This document shows, one piece after another, positions 1 through 9,039 of a stretch of 64,000 bases of DNA. The notes beneath the pieces are model-generated. The model saw only the letters and a program-made list of their open reading frames with translations. It was not told where the DNA came from and ran no database searches. Every line of letters begins with the position of its first letter. Position 1 is the stretch's first letter. The translations under genes were made by a program, and so were the position numbers. The stretch is from Ruminococcus sp. CAG:254 (GTDB taxonomy: Bacteria; Bacillota; Clostridia; Oscillospirales; Ruminococcaceae), in contig HF997947.1 in assembly GCA_000433635.1 (NCBI GenBank), positions 37,384-101,383 on the forward strand. The letters run 5' to 3'.

Positions 1-1272
1 TTCCACCGGTTTTGTCGTTACCACTGTTGTCGTTGTGGTTTCTGCTGGGGCTGTGGTCACTGTTGTGGTCTGATTGCCAGAATTGGCTTGCTTTGCCTGC
101 TCCAATGCGTCGGCAATCGCCTCTAAAATGCCCTCTGAACTGAAAGTTGCCCCGCTAATGGCATCCAAATCCGTTGTCTGTTGCTGTAATACCTGTTTCA
201 GCAATGATTCTGCTCGCTTAAAATAAGCAGTATCATCTTCCGTGTTCATGACCATGATATTATCAATTGTTCCATCTTTCAATGAAACAGCTACCGTTGT
301 TTCTCCTCGGTATCCTTCCCCACTGCCTATGTAAACGCCATCTGGATACGGGAATCTGCCTTTCGGCACTTCTACAGGCGTGGTTTCTTCTGCATTGTTT
401 CCGCTATCTGCTCCGGCATTTGCCAACGCATTCCGGACTGCTTCAATCAATCCCACGGAACTAAAGGTTGCACCAGAAACGGTATCCACATTGGTGCTAT
501 TCAATGCAATGATATGATTCAGCAGGGACATGGCATTGTCCAGATAAGGGCTGTCATCGCTGGCACTCAATACAGATATATCCGAAATTTTTCCGTCAGA
601 CACAGTAACTTGTACGGTAATTGCTCCGGCAAATCCACTGCCTGTTCCGACGTATGTTCCATCCCGATAAGAAGACGGTTCCGAAACAGCAGAAATAGAG
701 GGAGCATCTCCAGATGCATTGCTGTTAGTTGCAGCTAACGTCGGGAGAGCCGAATCCCCTGCACTGCTGCCGCCAGCCTTTTGCAACGCATCCCGAACAG
801 CAGAGATTAACCCAACAGAACTGTAGGTTGCACCGGAAACCGTATCTACATTGGTGCTCTGGGTTGCAATAATGGTTTTCAGCAGAGCAGAAGCATTGTC
901 AATATACGGGCTGTCATCTGTTGTGCTGACAATGGTAATATCGGTAATCTTTCCGCCCTCAATGACAACCTGTACCGTAATTAACCCAGAAAAGCCCGTT
1001 CCAGAACCTGTATACGTTCCATCTTTATAACCGCCGGTCTGTTCTGCCAATGGCTCTACCGTTGGTGCTGCCTTTGTTGTAACAGCTGCCGTTTTAGAAC
1101 TGGATTTTTTCCCATTTGCAGTGGTTTCCTGCGTAGAAACCGCCGTATCTTCCTGTTCCACCGAGAAAATCGGTGCAGTATAATCGTGCAGCGATATGGT
1201 TACAAACGCTGCTAAAAGTGCTGCCGGTAAAAATCCGAACAGCGATGCCCAAGGTGTATGTTTTCCCTGCAT
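1..1272 (-). CDS. Triple FMN-binding-domain membrane-anchored protein (C-terminus cut by window edge)
   Basis: The frame is open for 424 codons and runs off the left edge, so the C-terminus is missing. Residues 10-28 form one hydrophobic segment, so the rest should lie outside the membrane. Three FMN-binding domains follow at about 83-165, 203-285 and 308-393. Each ends in the flavinylation motif: DTVSGAT at 143-149, DTVSGAT at 263-269 and DAISGAT at 370-376. The Thr of SGAT is the residue ApbE links to FMN in RnfG/NqrC-type proteins. Linkers are Ser/Thr/Ala-rich. The ATG shares one base with the stop of the upstream apbE gene, so the two are translationally coupled. Likely role: extracytoplasmic electron carrier with three covalent FMNs. 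The donor and acceptor are not visible here. Confidence 0.85.
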   Translation of the reverse strand, partial: MQGKHTPWASLFGFLPAALLAAFVTISLHDYTAPIFSVEQEDTAVSTQETTANGKKSSSKTAAVTTKAAPTVEPLAEQTGGYKDGTYTGSGTGFSGLITVQVVIEGGKITDITIVSTTDDSPYIDNASALLKTIIATQSTNVDTVSGATYSSVGLISAVRDALQKAGGSSAGDSALPTLAATNSNASGDAPSISAVSEPSSYRDGTYVGTGSGFAGAITVQVTVSDGKISDISVLSASDDSPYLDNAMSLLNHIIALNSTNVDTVSGATFSSVGLIEAVRNALANAGADSGNNAEETTPVEVPKGRFPYPDGVYIGSGEGYRGETTVAVSLKDGTIDNIMVMNTEDDTAYFKRAESLLKQVLQQQTTDLDAISGATFSSEGILEAIADALEQAKQANSGNQTTTVTTAPAETTTTTVVTTKPVE

Positions 1273-2366
1273 TATGATTCTGCTCCCTTCTGTTGAATGA
1301 TTTCACATGGATAATTGGCGGAAAAAGCATCCTGAATGCCCTCTGTGACATACAATGTTTCGTCTTCCGTGCAAAGAACTGCATCAAATTCTGAAGCGTG
1401 TGCCTGCCAATAGGCAATTGCCTTATCCAATCCCATTACAAACAAAGCGGTAGAAAGTCCATCCGCCAATGTTCCATTTTCACTGACAATCGTCACCGAA
1501 GTCAAATCACTTTCCGCTGGTTTTCCAGTTGCAGGATCCATGATATGATGATACCGTACGCCGTTTTCTTCAAAATAACGCTCGTATCCCCCTGATGTAA
1601 TCACAGCACAGTCTTTTGTTTCTAAAATGCCGAGAAAATCGGCATCTTCTTCAGCAGTTGGATTTTGAATTGCCACTTTCCAAAGGCTGCCGTCCGGTTT
1701 TGTTCCAATCGTCTGTACATTTCCGCCCAAGCTGACCATTCCACTGGTAACGCCGTTGGAACGGAAACAATCCATCATTGCAGAAGAGGTATAACCCTTT
1801 GCAATGCCGCCCAAATCCAATTCCATTCCGGAAACAGAAAAAGAAACTGCTCCGGTTTCTGCTGAAAACTGCATCTTAGAAGGGTCTGTCAACTGCAACA
1901 GCGACTGAATCTCTGAATCCTCCGGCACACGATATTCATGGGTTGGAAATCCCCATGCCTGCATAATCGGATACATCAACGGATTGAACGCCCCATCTGT
2001 ATCCTGATACAACGTGATTGCCTCCTGTAAAATGGCACTGGTATCTTCGGAAAGCGTTCCAGAACCCGTTGCATTTAACTTTGCAATCTCGCTTTCGCTG
2101 TTCCCCGTAGAAAGTCGGGCATCTAAATCTTGAATACAGGCTTCTGCTGCGGAAATGCCTGCTTCTGCATTGTTCCCGTAGGCAGTTAATGTGATGTAAG
2201 TATCCATTGCAAACAAATCTCGGGTTGTCTTTTCATCCGCAGATTGTGTAGTTGCAGTGACCGCTTCCGAACTGGTCGTGTTAGATTCATTAGAAGTCGT
2301 TTCTGAACAGCCACAACCGAAAATTCCCAAACAAAAACAGAGGGCAAGCATCCATTTTCGCAGCAT
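1272..2366 (-). CDS. apbE: FAD:protein FMN transferase, lipoprotein
   Basis: Encodes 364 aa of the ApbE family, which moves FMN from FAD onto a Thr of target proteins in a Mg-dependent reaction outside the membrane. The N-terminus is a lipoprotein signal with a lipobox at LGIFGC. Family motifs follow: MDTYITLTAYG near residue 50, LDLGGIAKGY near 190 and SLGGNVQ near 215. I chose the ATG at 2366 because GGAG lies 10 bases before it; the ATG at 2375 is only 1-2 bases from that ribosome-binding site. The neighbouring triple FMN-binding protein carries three target motifs and overlaps the stop codon by one base, so it is the obvious substrate. Confidence 0.92.
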   Translation of the reverse strand: MLRKWMLALCFCLGIFGCGCSETTSNESNTTSSEAVTATTQSADEKTTRDLFAMDTYITLTAYGNNAEAGISAAEACIQDLDARLSTGNSESEIAKLNATGSGTLSEDTSAILQEAITLYQDTDGAFNPLMYPIMQAWGFPTHEYRVPEDSEIQSLLQLTDPSKMQFSAETGAVSFSVSGMELDLGGIAKGYTSSAMMDCFRSNGVTSGMVSLGGNVQTIGTKPDGSLWKVAIQNPTAEEDADFLGILETKDCAVITSGGYERYFEENGVRYHHIMDPATGKPAESDLTSVTIVSENGTLADGLSTALFVMGLDKAIAYWQAHASEFDAVLCTEDETLYVTEGIQDAFSANYPCEIIQQKGAES

Positions 2367-2411
2367 AACAATCATTCTCCTTTTTTTATTAGTGCAAACT
2401 AACCACCATAC

Positions 2412-2440
2412 AGTTTAGCAAACGAAGTTCCAAAAATCAA
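2412..2440 (-). promoter_or_regulatory. Sigma-A-type promoter of apbE
   Basis: TTGATT (2435-2440), a 17-base spacer and TAAACT (2412-2417) on the minus strand, about 45 bases before the apbE start. Four of six bases match at each hexamer. It is the best candidate in the gap between spoVM and apbE. Confidence 0.5.
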
Positions 2441-2532
2441 GCAAGAAAGTATGTCCAAGATAAAATAATTTGTTAGGAAACCGTCAAAATTCCCGATACT
2501 TCCGGCATATTGAAATGTTTTTTGATATGAAA

Positions 2533-2570
2533 ACAAAAACACCATGGTCAAATTGACCACAGTGTTTTTT
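2533..2570. terminator. Intrinsic terminator after spoVM, bidirectional
   Basis: Inverted repeat with arms around AACAC-ATGGTCA and TGACC-AGTGTT, and T-runs on both strands. It lies 19 bases past the spoVM stop. Confidence 0.7.
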
Positions 2571-2588
2571 CCCTATGTTCATTTCTGT

Positions 2589-2684
2589 TCAGCTGTCGGA
2601 CTCTGGTTCTGCCCGTTTCACTTTAAAAACCAACCGAAAAATTCCGGTCAACAGTTTGGGTGTTTTCACCACTACAATTTTCAT
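2589..2684 (-). CDS. spoVM: Stage V sporulation protein M (31 aa)
   Basis: A 31-codon frame too short for most gene callers. The N-terminus reads MKIVVVKTPKLLTGIFRL, an amphipathic helix with the Lys-x-Pro-Lys and Gly-Ile-x-Arg pattern of SpoVM (26 aa in Bacillus subtilis). The C-terminal tail is slightly longer and charged. The ribosome-binding site AGGAGG (2693-2698) is 8 bases before the ATG and a terminator follows. SpoVM binds the convex outer face of the forespore membrane and anchors SpoIVA to start coat assembly. An AATACAGT sequence upstream resembles the -10 of mother-cell sigma-E promoters, but I see no clear -35. Identification rests on pattern similarity, RBS and terminator. Confidence 0.85.
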   Translation of the reverse strand: MKIVVVKTPKLLTGIFRLVFKVKRAEPESDS

Positions 2685-2753
2685 GGCGTGTGCCTCCTAT
2701 TCCATGGTTTTACTGTATTGTATTCCAACAGCTGTAAAAAGGTTCTTGCTTTC

Positions 2754-4136
2754 TTAATTGGCAGCTGGTTGCAGGGCAAGTTTTTTCGTTAGCCGCCGCT
2801 TGATGATACAGTAACAGAGAATATGCGTCGATAGTGTGATAATCCAAGTAATCGGATAAGACAGATATACAATTTGCACAGTGTGAAATTCCGGCATCTG
2901 AAAGACGGTTGCGATCCAAACCAACCGCAAGCCACAAGCTCCCACCAGAGAAACCACCATCGGCAAAACAGAATAATTCAAACCACGCAACGCTCCGACC
3001 ATAACATCCATAATCCCACATAGGGCATAAGTTGCAGAAATAATATGCAGACGCACCATTCCGGCTGCAATAACATCGGGATTACTGGAATAAATATGAA
3101 GCAACTGATGCCCAAACAAAACCGCAAGATTTCCCAATACAACACCAACAACAATGACACAGCCTTGCCCCGTCAACAAAATTCGGTTAATGCGGTTATA
3201 TTTTCCTGCACCATAATTCTGACTGGTAAAGGAAATCGTTGCCTGATAAAAAGCGTTCATTGCCATGTAAACAAAGCCCTCAATATTTGCAGCAGCTGAA
3301 TTTCCGGCTACCACAATATTTCCGAACAGATTGACAGAAGACTGAATGACAACATTGGAAAGAGCAAATACAACGCCCTGAAACCCTGCTGGAATCCCGA
3401 TTTTCATGATTTGCAGCATCTTTCCACGGTGAATCCGCAGTTTGCTCCACTGCAAGTGCATTGCCCCCTGTTCCTTACACATACAGCGTAAAACCAAAAC
3501 GGCAGAAATCGTTTCTGAAATCACAGTGGCAATGGCAACCCCGGCAACATCCAGATGCAGAACAATGACAGTCAGCAGATTCAAAACAACATTTACACAA
3601 CCGGCAAAGGTCAAGTAATATAGCGGTCGGCGAGTATCTCCTACGGAACGCAGCAAGGCACTGCCAAAGTTATAGACCATGTTGGGAATCATCCCGATAA
3701 AATAAATATGCAGATAGAGCGTTGCCAGCGGTAACACTTCTTCCGGTGTCTGCATCCAAATCAAAAACTGTTTTGCTCCAATCAAGCCGACAATCATCAG
3801 CAAAAGACCGCTTGCAAAACTCATTGCAATGGAAGTGTGAACGGTTTCTTCCAAGTCTTTTTCACACTTTGCCCCATAATGTCGAGCTGCTGTAACATTT
3901 GCACCAATCGAAAACCCTACAAATAAGTTTGTCAATAAGTTAATCAGTGCGGTATTCGAGCCAACCGCTGCCAATGCATTATCTCCAGCAAACTTTCCGA
4001 CTACCACAATATCGGCTGCATTGAAAAGCAATTGTAGAATACTGGATAGCATCAATGGCAGTGTAAATAGCAGCATTTTCTTTAAAATCGAACCGCTGCA
4101 CATATCCATTTCATATTGTTTTTTTGCAGTATGCAT
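2754..4136 (-). CDS. MATE family multidrug/sodium antiporter
   Basis: 460 aa, the usual MATE length, with about 12 hydrophobic segments in two homologous halves. The start MHTAKKQYEMDMCSGSILKK leads into a first helix at about 22-45, with GGAGG placed before the ATG. MATE proteins export cationic drugs or metabolites in exchange for Na+ or H+. The substrate cannot be told from sequence. It has no operon partner: a terminator for the upstream gene lies at 4183-4213 and spoVM follows on the same strand after about 70 bases, so spoVM could also be reached by read-through from here. Confidence 0.9.
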   Translation of the reverse strand: MHTAKKQYEMDMCSGSILKKMLLFTLPLMLSSILQLLFNAADIVVVGKFAGDNALAAVGSNTALINLLTNLFVGFSIGANVTAARHYGAKCEKDLEETVHTSIAMSFASGLLLMIVGLIGAKQFLIWMQTPEEVLPLATLYLHIYFIGMIPNMVYNFGSALLRSVGDTRRPLYYLTFAGCVNVVLNLLTVIVLHLDVAGVAIATVISETISAVLVLRCMCKEQGAMHLQWSKLRIHRGKMLQIMKIGIPAGFQGVVFALSNVVIQSSVNLFGNIVVAGNSAAANIEGFVYMAMNAFYQATISFTSQNYGAGKYNRINRILLTGQGCVIVVGVVLGNLAVLFGHQLLHIYSSNPDVIAAGMVRLHIISATYALCGIMDVMVGALRGLNYSVLPMVVSLVGACGLRLVWIATVFQMPEFHTVQIVYLSYPITWIITLSTHILCYCIIKRRLTKKLALQPAAN

Positions 4137-4182
4137 GGGTGAAATACCTCCTTCATTTTTTCATAATCAAATAAAAAACGTG

Positions 4183-4213
4183 AAAAAAGCCCAGCGAATC
4201 TGCTGGACTTTTT
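4183..4213 (-). terminator. Intrinsic terminator of the fprA operon
   Basis: Stem pairing GTCCAGC with GCTGGGC around a 6-base loop, followed on the minus strand by six T. It is 35 bases past the stop of the TPR/DUF4125 gene. Confidence 0.85.
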
Positions 4214-4247
4214 CCATTCTGCAACAAGTGATTGCAGTTGTAAAGTC

Positions 4248-6554
4248 TTATTTTTGTACCTGTTTTTCTGCTGCTTCCAACGATAAATATTGATAAAAAT
4301 GGACGGTGTTGGTCATGATCTGTTCCGCCAGATTTTTTCCTGCTCGATAAAGCGTTACAATCCACGCTCCATATGCTTGCAGCAGGTCTTCCGAATATGT
4401 CAGCAGTTCTCCCCTGAGATATGTTTCATAAGATGTCTGCCATTCGGTGTCTTCTGATGTGTGAATCTTGCGTGCCTGCCCAGCAAGATTGGGATACTGC
4501 TTTGCAAAATCTTCCATCCAACTCACTTGAATCGAAATAATTGCCTCACAAAGTGCCTGCTTTTGTTCTGAAACGGGCGGAAGTTCTTTTTTCAGAGCAG
4601 CATAGGCTTCCGGTGCAGTCGATGCCATCATACGGGCATATTTTTCCGTCAGCAGATTCCAGCCACGTTGACTGGCACTCTGTAATTCTGCCCAATACTG
4701 TTGCAGCATAGGCAATTCCCATGTGAGATACTGACTTTTTCGCATAATCGAAAAGGTTTCCCAGTCGTCCTGACAACCTGCTCGTACCCCTTCATTTTTC
4801 ACTTTATCGAACTCTGAAAATTCCAGCCGGACAATTTTTTCAACCAATACTTCTTTTTGTTCCAGTAAGGCTGCTTGTTGTGCAGCTGCTTCTGCATGTA
4901 CTTGCATATAGGATTCCTCCTGTGTGGAAATGCCCTGTTCTTTCATCTGTTTTGCAATGATTGCACAAACAGGTGCAATGATTTCCGTTTCCCATTGTTT
5001 CAAGGGCAGTGTTGTACTTTTTTGCAGCAATGCTGCAAGTTCTGCTCCTTGCGGCAGTTGTTCCGTACTGTGCAGCAGCCATTTATAATAAGGTGCATAG
5101 TTCCGTGCACAGAGATGAGCCGCCCGCATTGCACTTTCTGCAAAATGCGAAAAAGCAAGCATCGTTGTCAATGAGTCATTCCGCTGCAAAAGCCGTGGGA
5201 CATTATATTGCCCACGCTGTGCCATCCATGCGGTTTCCTGAGCCAATCTCCGCAGCCGAACAGCTTCTGGATAGCCTTGCTGCAATTGGTTGCGAATTTT
5301 AGAAAACGCCTGATTGCTATCCTTGAAAAGAACACCATTCGTTGCAGCAGCAAGCTGTGCTTCTTCGATTTGCAACCATTCCTGTTCTGTCTTTGGAACG
5401 CCCGAAATGCCAAGCAATCGCTGATAAAAATCAGATGTCCGGCAAACACCAACCCGATGTTCTCCCTGCGGCATTGTTTTTCTGGTAATTCCACAATATG
5501 TTTTCGGTAAGAGGTTATATGCCTGCTGCAACGCTGTAATTTTTGCTTCTGCCATCTCATCCGGCACCCAGATACAAAATCCTGCTCCGAAATCATGGTC
5601 TTGCGAATAGGCATCATCATAGCCGAAACATTCTGAACCCTCTCCAGCCAGTCCGATGGTCAATTGCTCCCAAATATCGGGAAACATTCGTTGCAACATT
5701 GGCTTTCCAAAGGTTTCATAATACTGCCGGCAAAGTTCCAATCCTTTTCTAATCGGCTTCCCGCCTAGCTTTTCATAGGCATGGTCAGCATTTTCCTGCA
5801 CAATCTGATAGGCAGCCCCTCGTCCCATGTGCAGTTCCATTTCTGAAAGGGCGGCTTCGTAATACCACACTGCCTGCTCATAATCTTGCAGCTGATATTG
5901 TGCATCTGCCATTGCTGCCAACGCAGCAGAATAGTGAAAATCAGAAGGACTTAGCCCGTCAAAAAAAGACAACGCAGATTTCAGCAATGGCAAGGCATCC
6001 TGTACCCGATGCAAATGCAGCAGAGAACTTGCCAAGTTGGTCTTAGAGATAGCAACTCGTCCCTCTTGACCGGGTTGCTGCGTAACAATTTGCAGTGCTT
6101 GTTCCAGTGCCGTGCAAGACGCTTTCCAATCGCCCATTTCTTGATACAGCAAACTTAAATTGTTGTAATAGCTTGCAACTCTGCTATCTGTTGGCGAAAG
6201 CAATGCATCATAAAGCTGTTTCACTTGCTGATAGCTGTTCAGAGCAGCTTCCTGCATACCAGCTGCTCGCTGTGCATTGGCAACATTCAGCAGCGTGGTT
6301 GCATGGGCTATTGTCTGTTTTAGATGCAGCTTTTCCACACATTCCAAAGCTTTTTCTCCAACTGCAAGCGATTCCGGAAACCGTCCGCAATCTCGAAAAA
6401 AACCGATTTGATCATTGTAAAGAGTCAATGCTGTTTGCCAATCTTTTGCCTGTTCTGCTGCTGCAATCTGTTCCTTTAAAAATACATCTGCTTCCTGCAA
6501 ACGGCTATTTTTCAGAAGTGTATCCAGCTGCTGTAAAATTTCCTGTACCTGCAT
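4248..6554 (-). CDS. TPR / DUF4037 / DUF4125 fusion protein
   Basis: 768 aa without signal peptide or membrane segments. Residues 1-250 are helical repeats of TPR type (for example SYYNNLSLLYQEMGDWKASC and ALAAMADAQYQLQDYEQAVW). Residues ~270-540 match DUF4037, a nucleotidyltransferase-fold family, with the G-x-G-S-E then D-H-D-F-G pattern expected of such a fold (GLAGEGSE, QDHDFG). The last ~200 residues match DUF4125 (DDWETFSIMRKSQYLTW, then the Y-x-x-x-L segment). Function is unknown; a TPR-scaffolded nucleotidyl transfer is inference. It starts 3 bases after the fprA stop, so the two are one transcript. Confidence 0.75.
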   Translation of the reverse strand: MQVQEILQQLDTLLKNSRLQEADVFLKEQIAAAEQAKDWQTALTLYNDQIGFFRDCGRFPESLAVGEKALECVEKLHLKQTIAHATTLLNVANAQRAAGMQEAALNSYQQVKQLYDALLSPTDSRVASYYNNLSLLYQEMGDWKASCTALEQALQIVTQQPGQEGRVAISKTNLASSLLHLHRVQDALPLLKSALSFFDGLSPSDFHYSAALAAMADAQYQLQDYEQAVWYYEAALSEMELHMGRGAAYQIVQENADHAYEKLGGKPIRKGLELCRQYYETFGKPMLQRMFPDIWEQLTIGLAGEGSECFGYDDAYSQDHDFGAGFCIWVPDEMAEAKITALQQAYNLLPKTYCGITRKTMPQGEHRVGVCRTSDFYQRLLGISGVPKTEQEWLQIEEAQLAAATNGVLFKDSNQAFSKIRNQLQQGYPEAVRLRRLAQETAWMAQRGQYNVPRLLQRNDSLTTMLAFSHFAESAMRAAHLCARNYAPYYKWLLHSTEQLPQGAELAALLQKSTTLPLKQWETEIIAPVCAIIAKQMKEQGISTQEESYMQVHAEAAAQQAALLEQKEVLVEKIVRLEFSEFDKVKNEGVRAGCQDDWETFSIMRKSQYLTWELPMLQQYWAELQSASQRGWNLLTEKYARMMASTAPEAYAALKKELPPVSEQKQALCEAIISIQVSWMEDFAKQYPNLAGQARKIHTSEDTEWQTSYETYLRGELLTYSEDLLQAYGAWIVTLYRAGKNLAEQIMTNTVHFYQYLSLEAAEKQVQK

Positions 6555-6557
6555 TCG

Positions 6558-7718
6558 TTATGCCTTCCGAATAGCTTCTGCCAAAGCTTGCAGCTGCAAT
6601 TCTGTTTCTGGTTTTATAGTGGAACGGATCGTGACAGCCTGTTCCAAAATTGTAATCTTCTTCATTTCATTCAAAAGGTTTGTCATGCATTTTTTTGCAC
6701 ACGGTGCCCAAGAACCATTCTCAATCAGAGCAACCGTTCGATTCTGGAAAGACTTTGCCTTCAAGTGCAGCAAAAATTCTTCCATTGGTGGGAACAATCC
6801 GCCATCATAGCTGGCTGCTGCCAAGACCATCCGGTCATATTGAAAGGCATTTGCAACAGCTTCCGCCATGTCATCCCGTGCCAAATCCACAACGGCAACG
6901 GTTTCTCCCTCTCGCAGCAACAAATCTGCTAACAATTCCGCTGCCTTTGCAGTATTTCCATGAATGGATGCATGTGCAATCAAGATGCCATGTTCTTCTG
7001 GCTGATAAGTACTCCAAAGGTTGTATTTTTCCAGATAATACCCTAAATTCTCTGTCAAAATTGTCCCATGCAGCGGACAAATTTTTGCAATGTCCAGCTT
7101 TGCTGCTTTTTTCAACAGTGTCTGTACCGGTGCACCATATTTTCCGACAATGTTATAATAATATCGGCGTGCTTCTTCCTCCCACGGTTCTTCCGTATCC
7201 AACGCACCAAATTTTCCAAAACCATCCGCAGAAAACAGAATCTTTTCTTTCTGCTCGTATTCGACCATAACTTCCGGCCAATGCACCATTGGTGCCATAA
7301 AAAATTGTAACGTATGTACACCAAGAGAAAGTGTATCTCCCTCTGCAACGGTCAACTTTGGCTGGTCTTTCAAATCAAAAAAGTTCGGCAGCATCGCAAA
7401 TGTTTTTGCATTGCCGACTAATGTAACCTGCGGATACTGTGCAACAAATTCTGCAATCGTACCGGCATGGTCTGGCTCTAAATGGGAAATAATCAAATAA
7501 TCCGGTACTTTTCCCTGCAAAACAGCGTCCAAATTCATCAGCCATTCGCCAGACATCCGATAATCAACCGTATCCATGATGGCAATTTTTTCATCCAGAA
7601 TACAATAAGAATTATACGAAACACCATTCGGAACGACATACTGACTTTCAAACAAGTCAATGGTTTTGTCATTCACGCCAATATACACAATACCATCTGC
7701 AATTTTCTGTTCTTTCAT
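6558..7718 (-). CDS. fprA: Flavodiiron protein (FprA, A-type flavoprotein)
   Basis: 386 aa: an N-terminal metallo-beta-lactamase fold with the di-iron ligands HLEPDH near residue 80, followed by a flavodoxin domain (HASIHGNTAKA near 260) that binds FMN. These enzymes reduce O2 to water or NO to N2O in the cytoplasm of anaerobes, fed by rubredoxin or F420H2. The start MKEQKIADG at 7718 has AGGAGG upstream; the longer frame to 7811 begins inside the promoter and is rejected. No rubredoxin or NADH:rubredoxin reductase is next to it. It is the first gene of a two-gene operon with the TPR/DUF4037/DUF4125 protein. Confidence 0.93.
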   Translation of the reverse strand: MKEQKIADGIVYIGVNDKTIDLFESQYVVPNGVSYNSYCILDEKIAIMDTVDYRMSGEWLMNLDAVLQGKVPDYLIISHLEPDHAGTIAEFVAQYPQVTLVGNAKTFAMLPNFFDLKDQPKLTVAEGDTLSLGVHTLQFFMAPMVHWPEVMVEYEQKEKILFSADGFGKFGALDTEEPWEEEARRYYYNIVGKYGAPVQTLLKKAAKLDIAKICPLHGTILTENLGYYLEKYNLWSTYQPEEHGILIAHASIHGNTAKAAELLADLLLREGETVAVVDLARDDMAEAVANAFQYDRMVLAAASYDGGLFPPMEEFLLHLKAKSFQNRTVALIENGSWAPCAKKCMTNLLNEMKKITILEQAVTIRSTIKPETELQLQALAEAIRKA

Positions 7719-7778
7719 GATAAAGCCCTCCTGATTGGTACAAACACGGAATTGTTCCTGATAATGAATCTTAATAAG

Positions 7779-7807
7779 AGTATAGCACATTTTTCGAATG
7801 GGGTCAA
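7779..7807 (-). promoter_or_regulatory. Sigma-A promoter of fprA
   Basis: TTGACC (7802-7807), 17-base spacer, TATACT (7779-7784) on the minus strand, about 60 bases before the fprA ATG. This promoter also fixes the start: upstream in-frame codons are not transcribed. Confidence 0.85.
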
Positions 7808-7822
7808 GCACTTTTTAGAAAC

Positions 7823-7852
7823 AAAAAAGGATGCCGCTGGAGCATCCTTTTC
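7823..7852 (-). terminator. Intrinsic terminator of the ABC-2 operon
   Basis: Perfect stem GGATGC / GCATCC with a 7-base loop, followed by a six-T run on the minus strand, 23 bases after the last permease gene. Confidence 0.88.
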
Positions 7853-7875
7853 CTGATTTTTTTATATGTTGAGAT

Positions 7876-9039
7876 TCAAATATTGGAACGGTCATGCTTG
7901 GCTTTCTGCACGGCAAAAATCAATGCAAACAATGCCACTGCAAACAGGCATTCCACACCAAGATACTGGAGAAATGTCCGTGTTTGAAATACTTCACCGG
8001 AAATTCCAAACAGCATATTATTTGCCCGAACATACCAATATGCCGGTAAAAACTGCCCTGCTTTTAAAACGCCATCACTTAACATCGACTGCGGAACAAA
8101 AATTCCACACAGAAAACTCATACCCAAGCCGATGACCTGATTCCAAACATTCAAAACCGTATCACTGGGGGCTGCTGCTGATAACAAAATCGCAATGGCT
8201 GCGGCTACCAGTAAAAATATAAAGCTGTTTAATATCGCATACCAAAGCTTTCCGGTAACCATACCGCCATTGAACCAGAGTGCTGCAACCATAAAAATCA
8301 ACCAGACAAATAGTACAAATAATCCGCTGCCCAGCAACATTTGCAGTGTCTGCGAACTGGAAGATAAGCAAGAACAGTTCGTGCGGTTGCGAATGTCTTG
8401 CTTTTGCAGTGCAATCAGAGTGGGAGAAAGTGCGGCAATTAAAACCGAAAGAAAAATATAGGGCAGATACTGAAAATAATAGCTGAAACTTTCATTGTGG
8501 GAAGCTGGATTCGCTGTTTCTGCAAACGGGTCGCTGTTCACAGAAATTTCCTCAGAAAGCACCGCTTCTGCCGATGAAATCGCATCCATACAGGATAATC
8601 CGCTTGTTTCATATGCCAATACGGTTTTCACGTATTCAGAAAGTGTACTGTCCAATAAGGTATTTGCATAGCGGTCATCTAAATAATAATGGGTGAATAG
8701 CGTATCCGTCTTGCCAGATTGCAAATTTTCTGCATAGCCTTTTGCAATCGTCATGGCATAGTCAATTCGTTCATCATAGAGCATATCTAAAATGGTATCT
8801 TGCTCCTGCTTAACAGAAACGAGGTTATGATGCTTTCCCAAATAGGAAACCAGTGCTTGACTTTCAGGAGTCTGATCTTCATCAAATACACAGATGTTAA
8901 ATTGATTTTCTGTAAAGGAAAAGGGACTACTGTTGTTCGTGGTCACACCAACTGCGATAATCAAAAACACAACCACCCAAATCATTGCAGTTAGCAGCTT
9001 TTTTCGCAGAATCCGCAAAAACGCTTTAAAGACTTGCAT
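7876..9039 (-). CDS. ABC-2 type transporter permease
   Basis: 387 aa. One helix at about 14-32, a long extracytoplasmic region (~35-190), then five hydrophobic segments from ~190 to 380, the usual ABC-2/YhgE-like topology. The terminal region TRTFLQYLGVECLFAVALFAL is the last helix. It overlaps the preceding permease gene by 14 bases and is the third gene of an ATPase-permease-permease operon, so the exporter is probably a heterodimer of the two permeases. Substrate unknown; this architecture is common for drug, bacteriocin or lipid export. Confidence 0.85.
   Translation of the reverse strand: MQVFKAFLRILRKKLLTAMIWVVVFLIIAVGVTTNNSSPFSFTENQFNICVFDEDQTPESQALVSYLGKHHNLVSVKQEQDTILDMLYDERIDYAMTIAKGYAENLQSGKTDTLFTHYYLDDRYANTLLDSTLSEYVKTVLAYETSGLSCMDAISSAEAVLSEEISVNSDPFAETANPASHNESFSYYFQYLPYIFLSVLIAALSPTLIALQKQDIRNRTNCSCLSSSSQTLQMLLGSGLFVLFVWLIFMVAALWFNGGMVTGKLWYAILNSFIFLLVAAAIAILLSAAAPSDTVLNVWNQVIGLGMSFLCGIFVPQSMLSDGVLKAGQFLPAYWYVRANNMLFGISGEVFQTRTFLQYLGVECLFAVALFALIFAVQKAKHDRSNI

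Noticed and set aside
1..1272. Three similar ~110-residue blocks as an assembly duplication
   Set aside because: The repeats differ in sequence and spacing at both DNA and protein level, so they are diverged domains and not a copy error.
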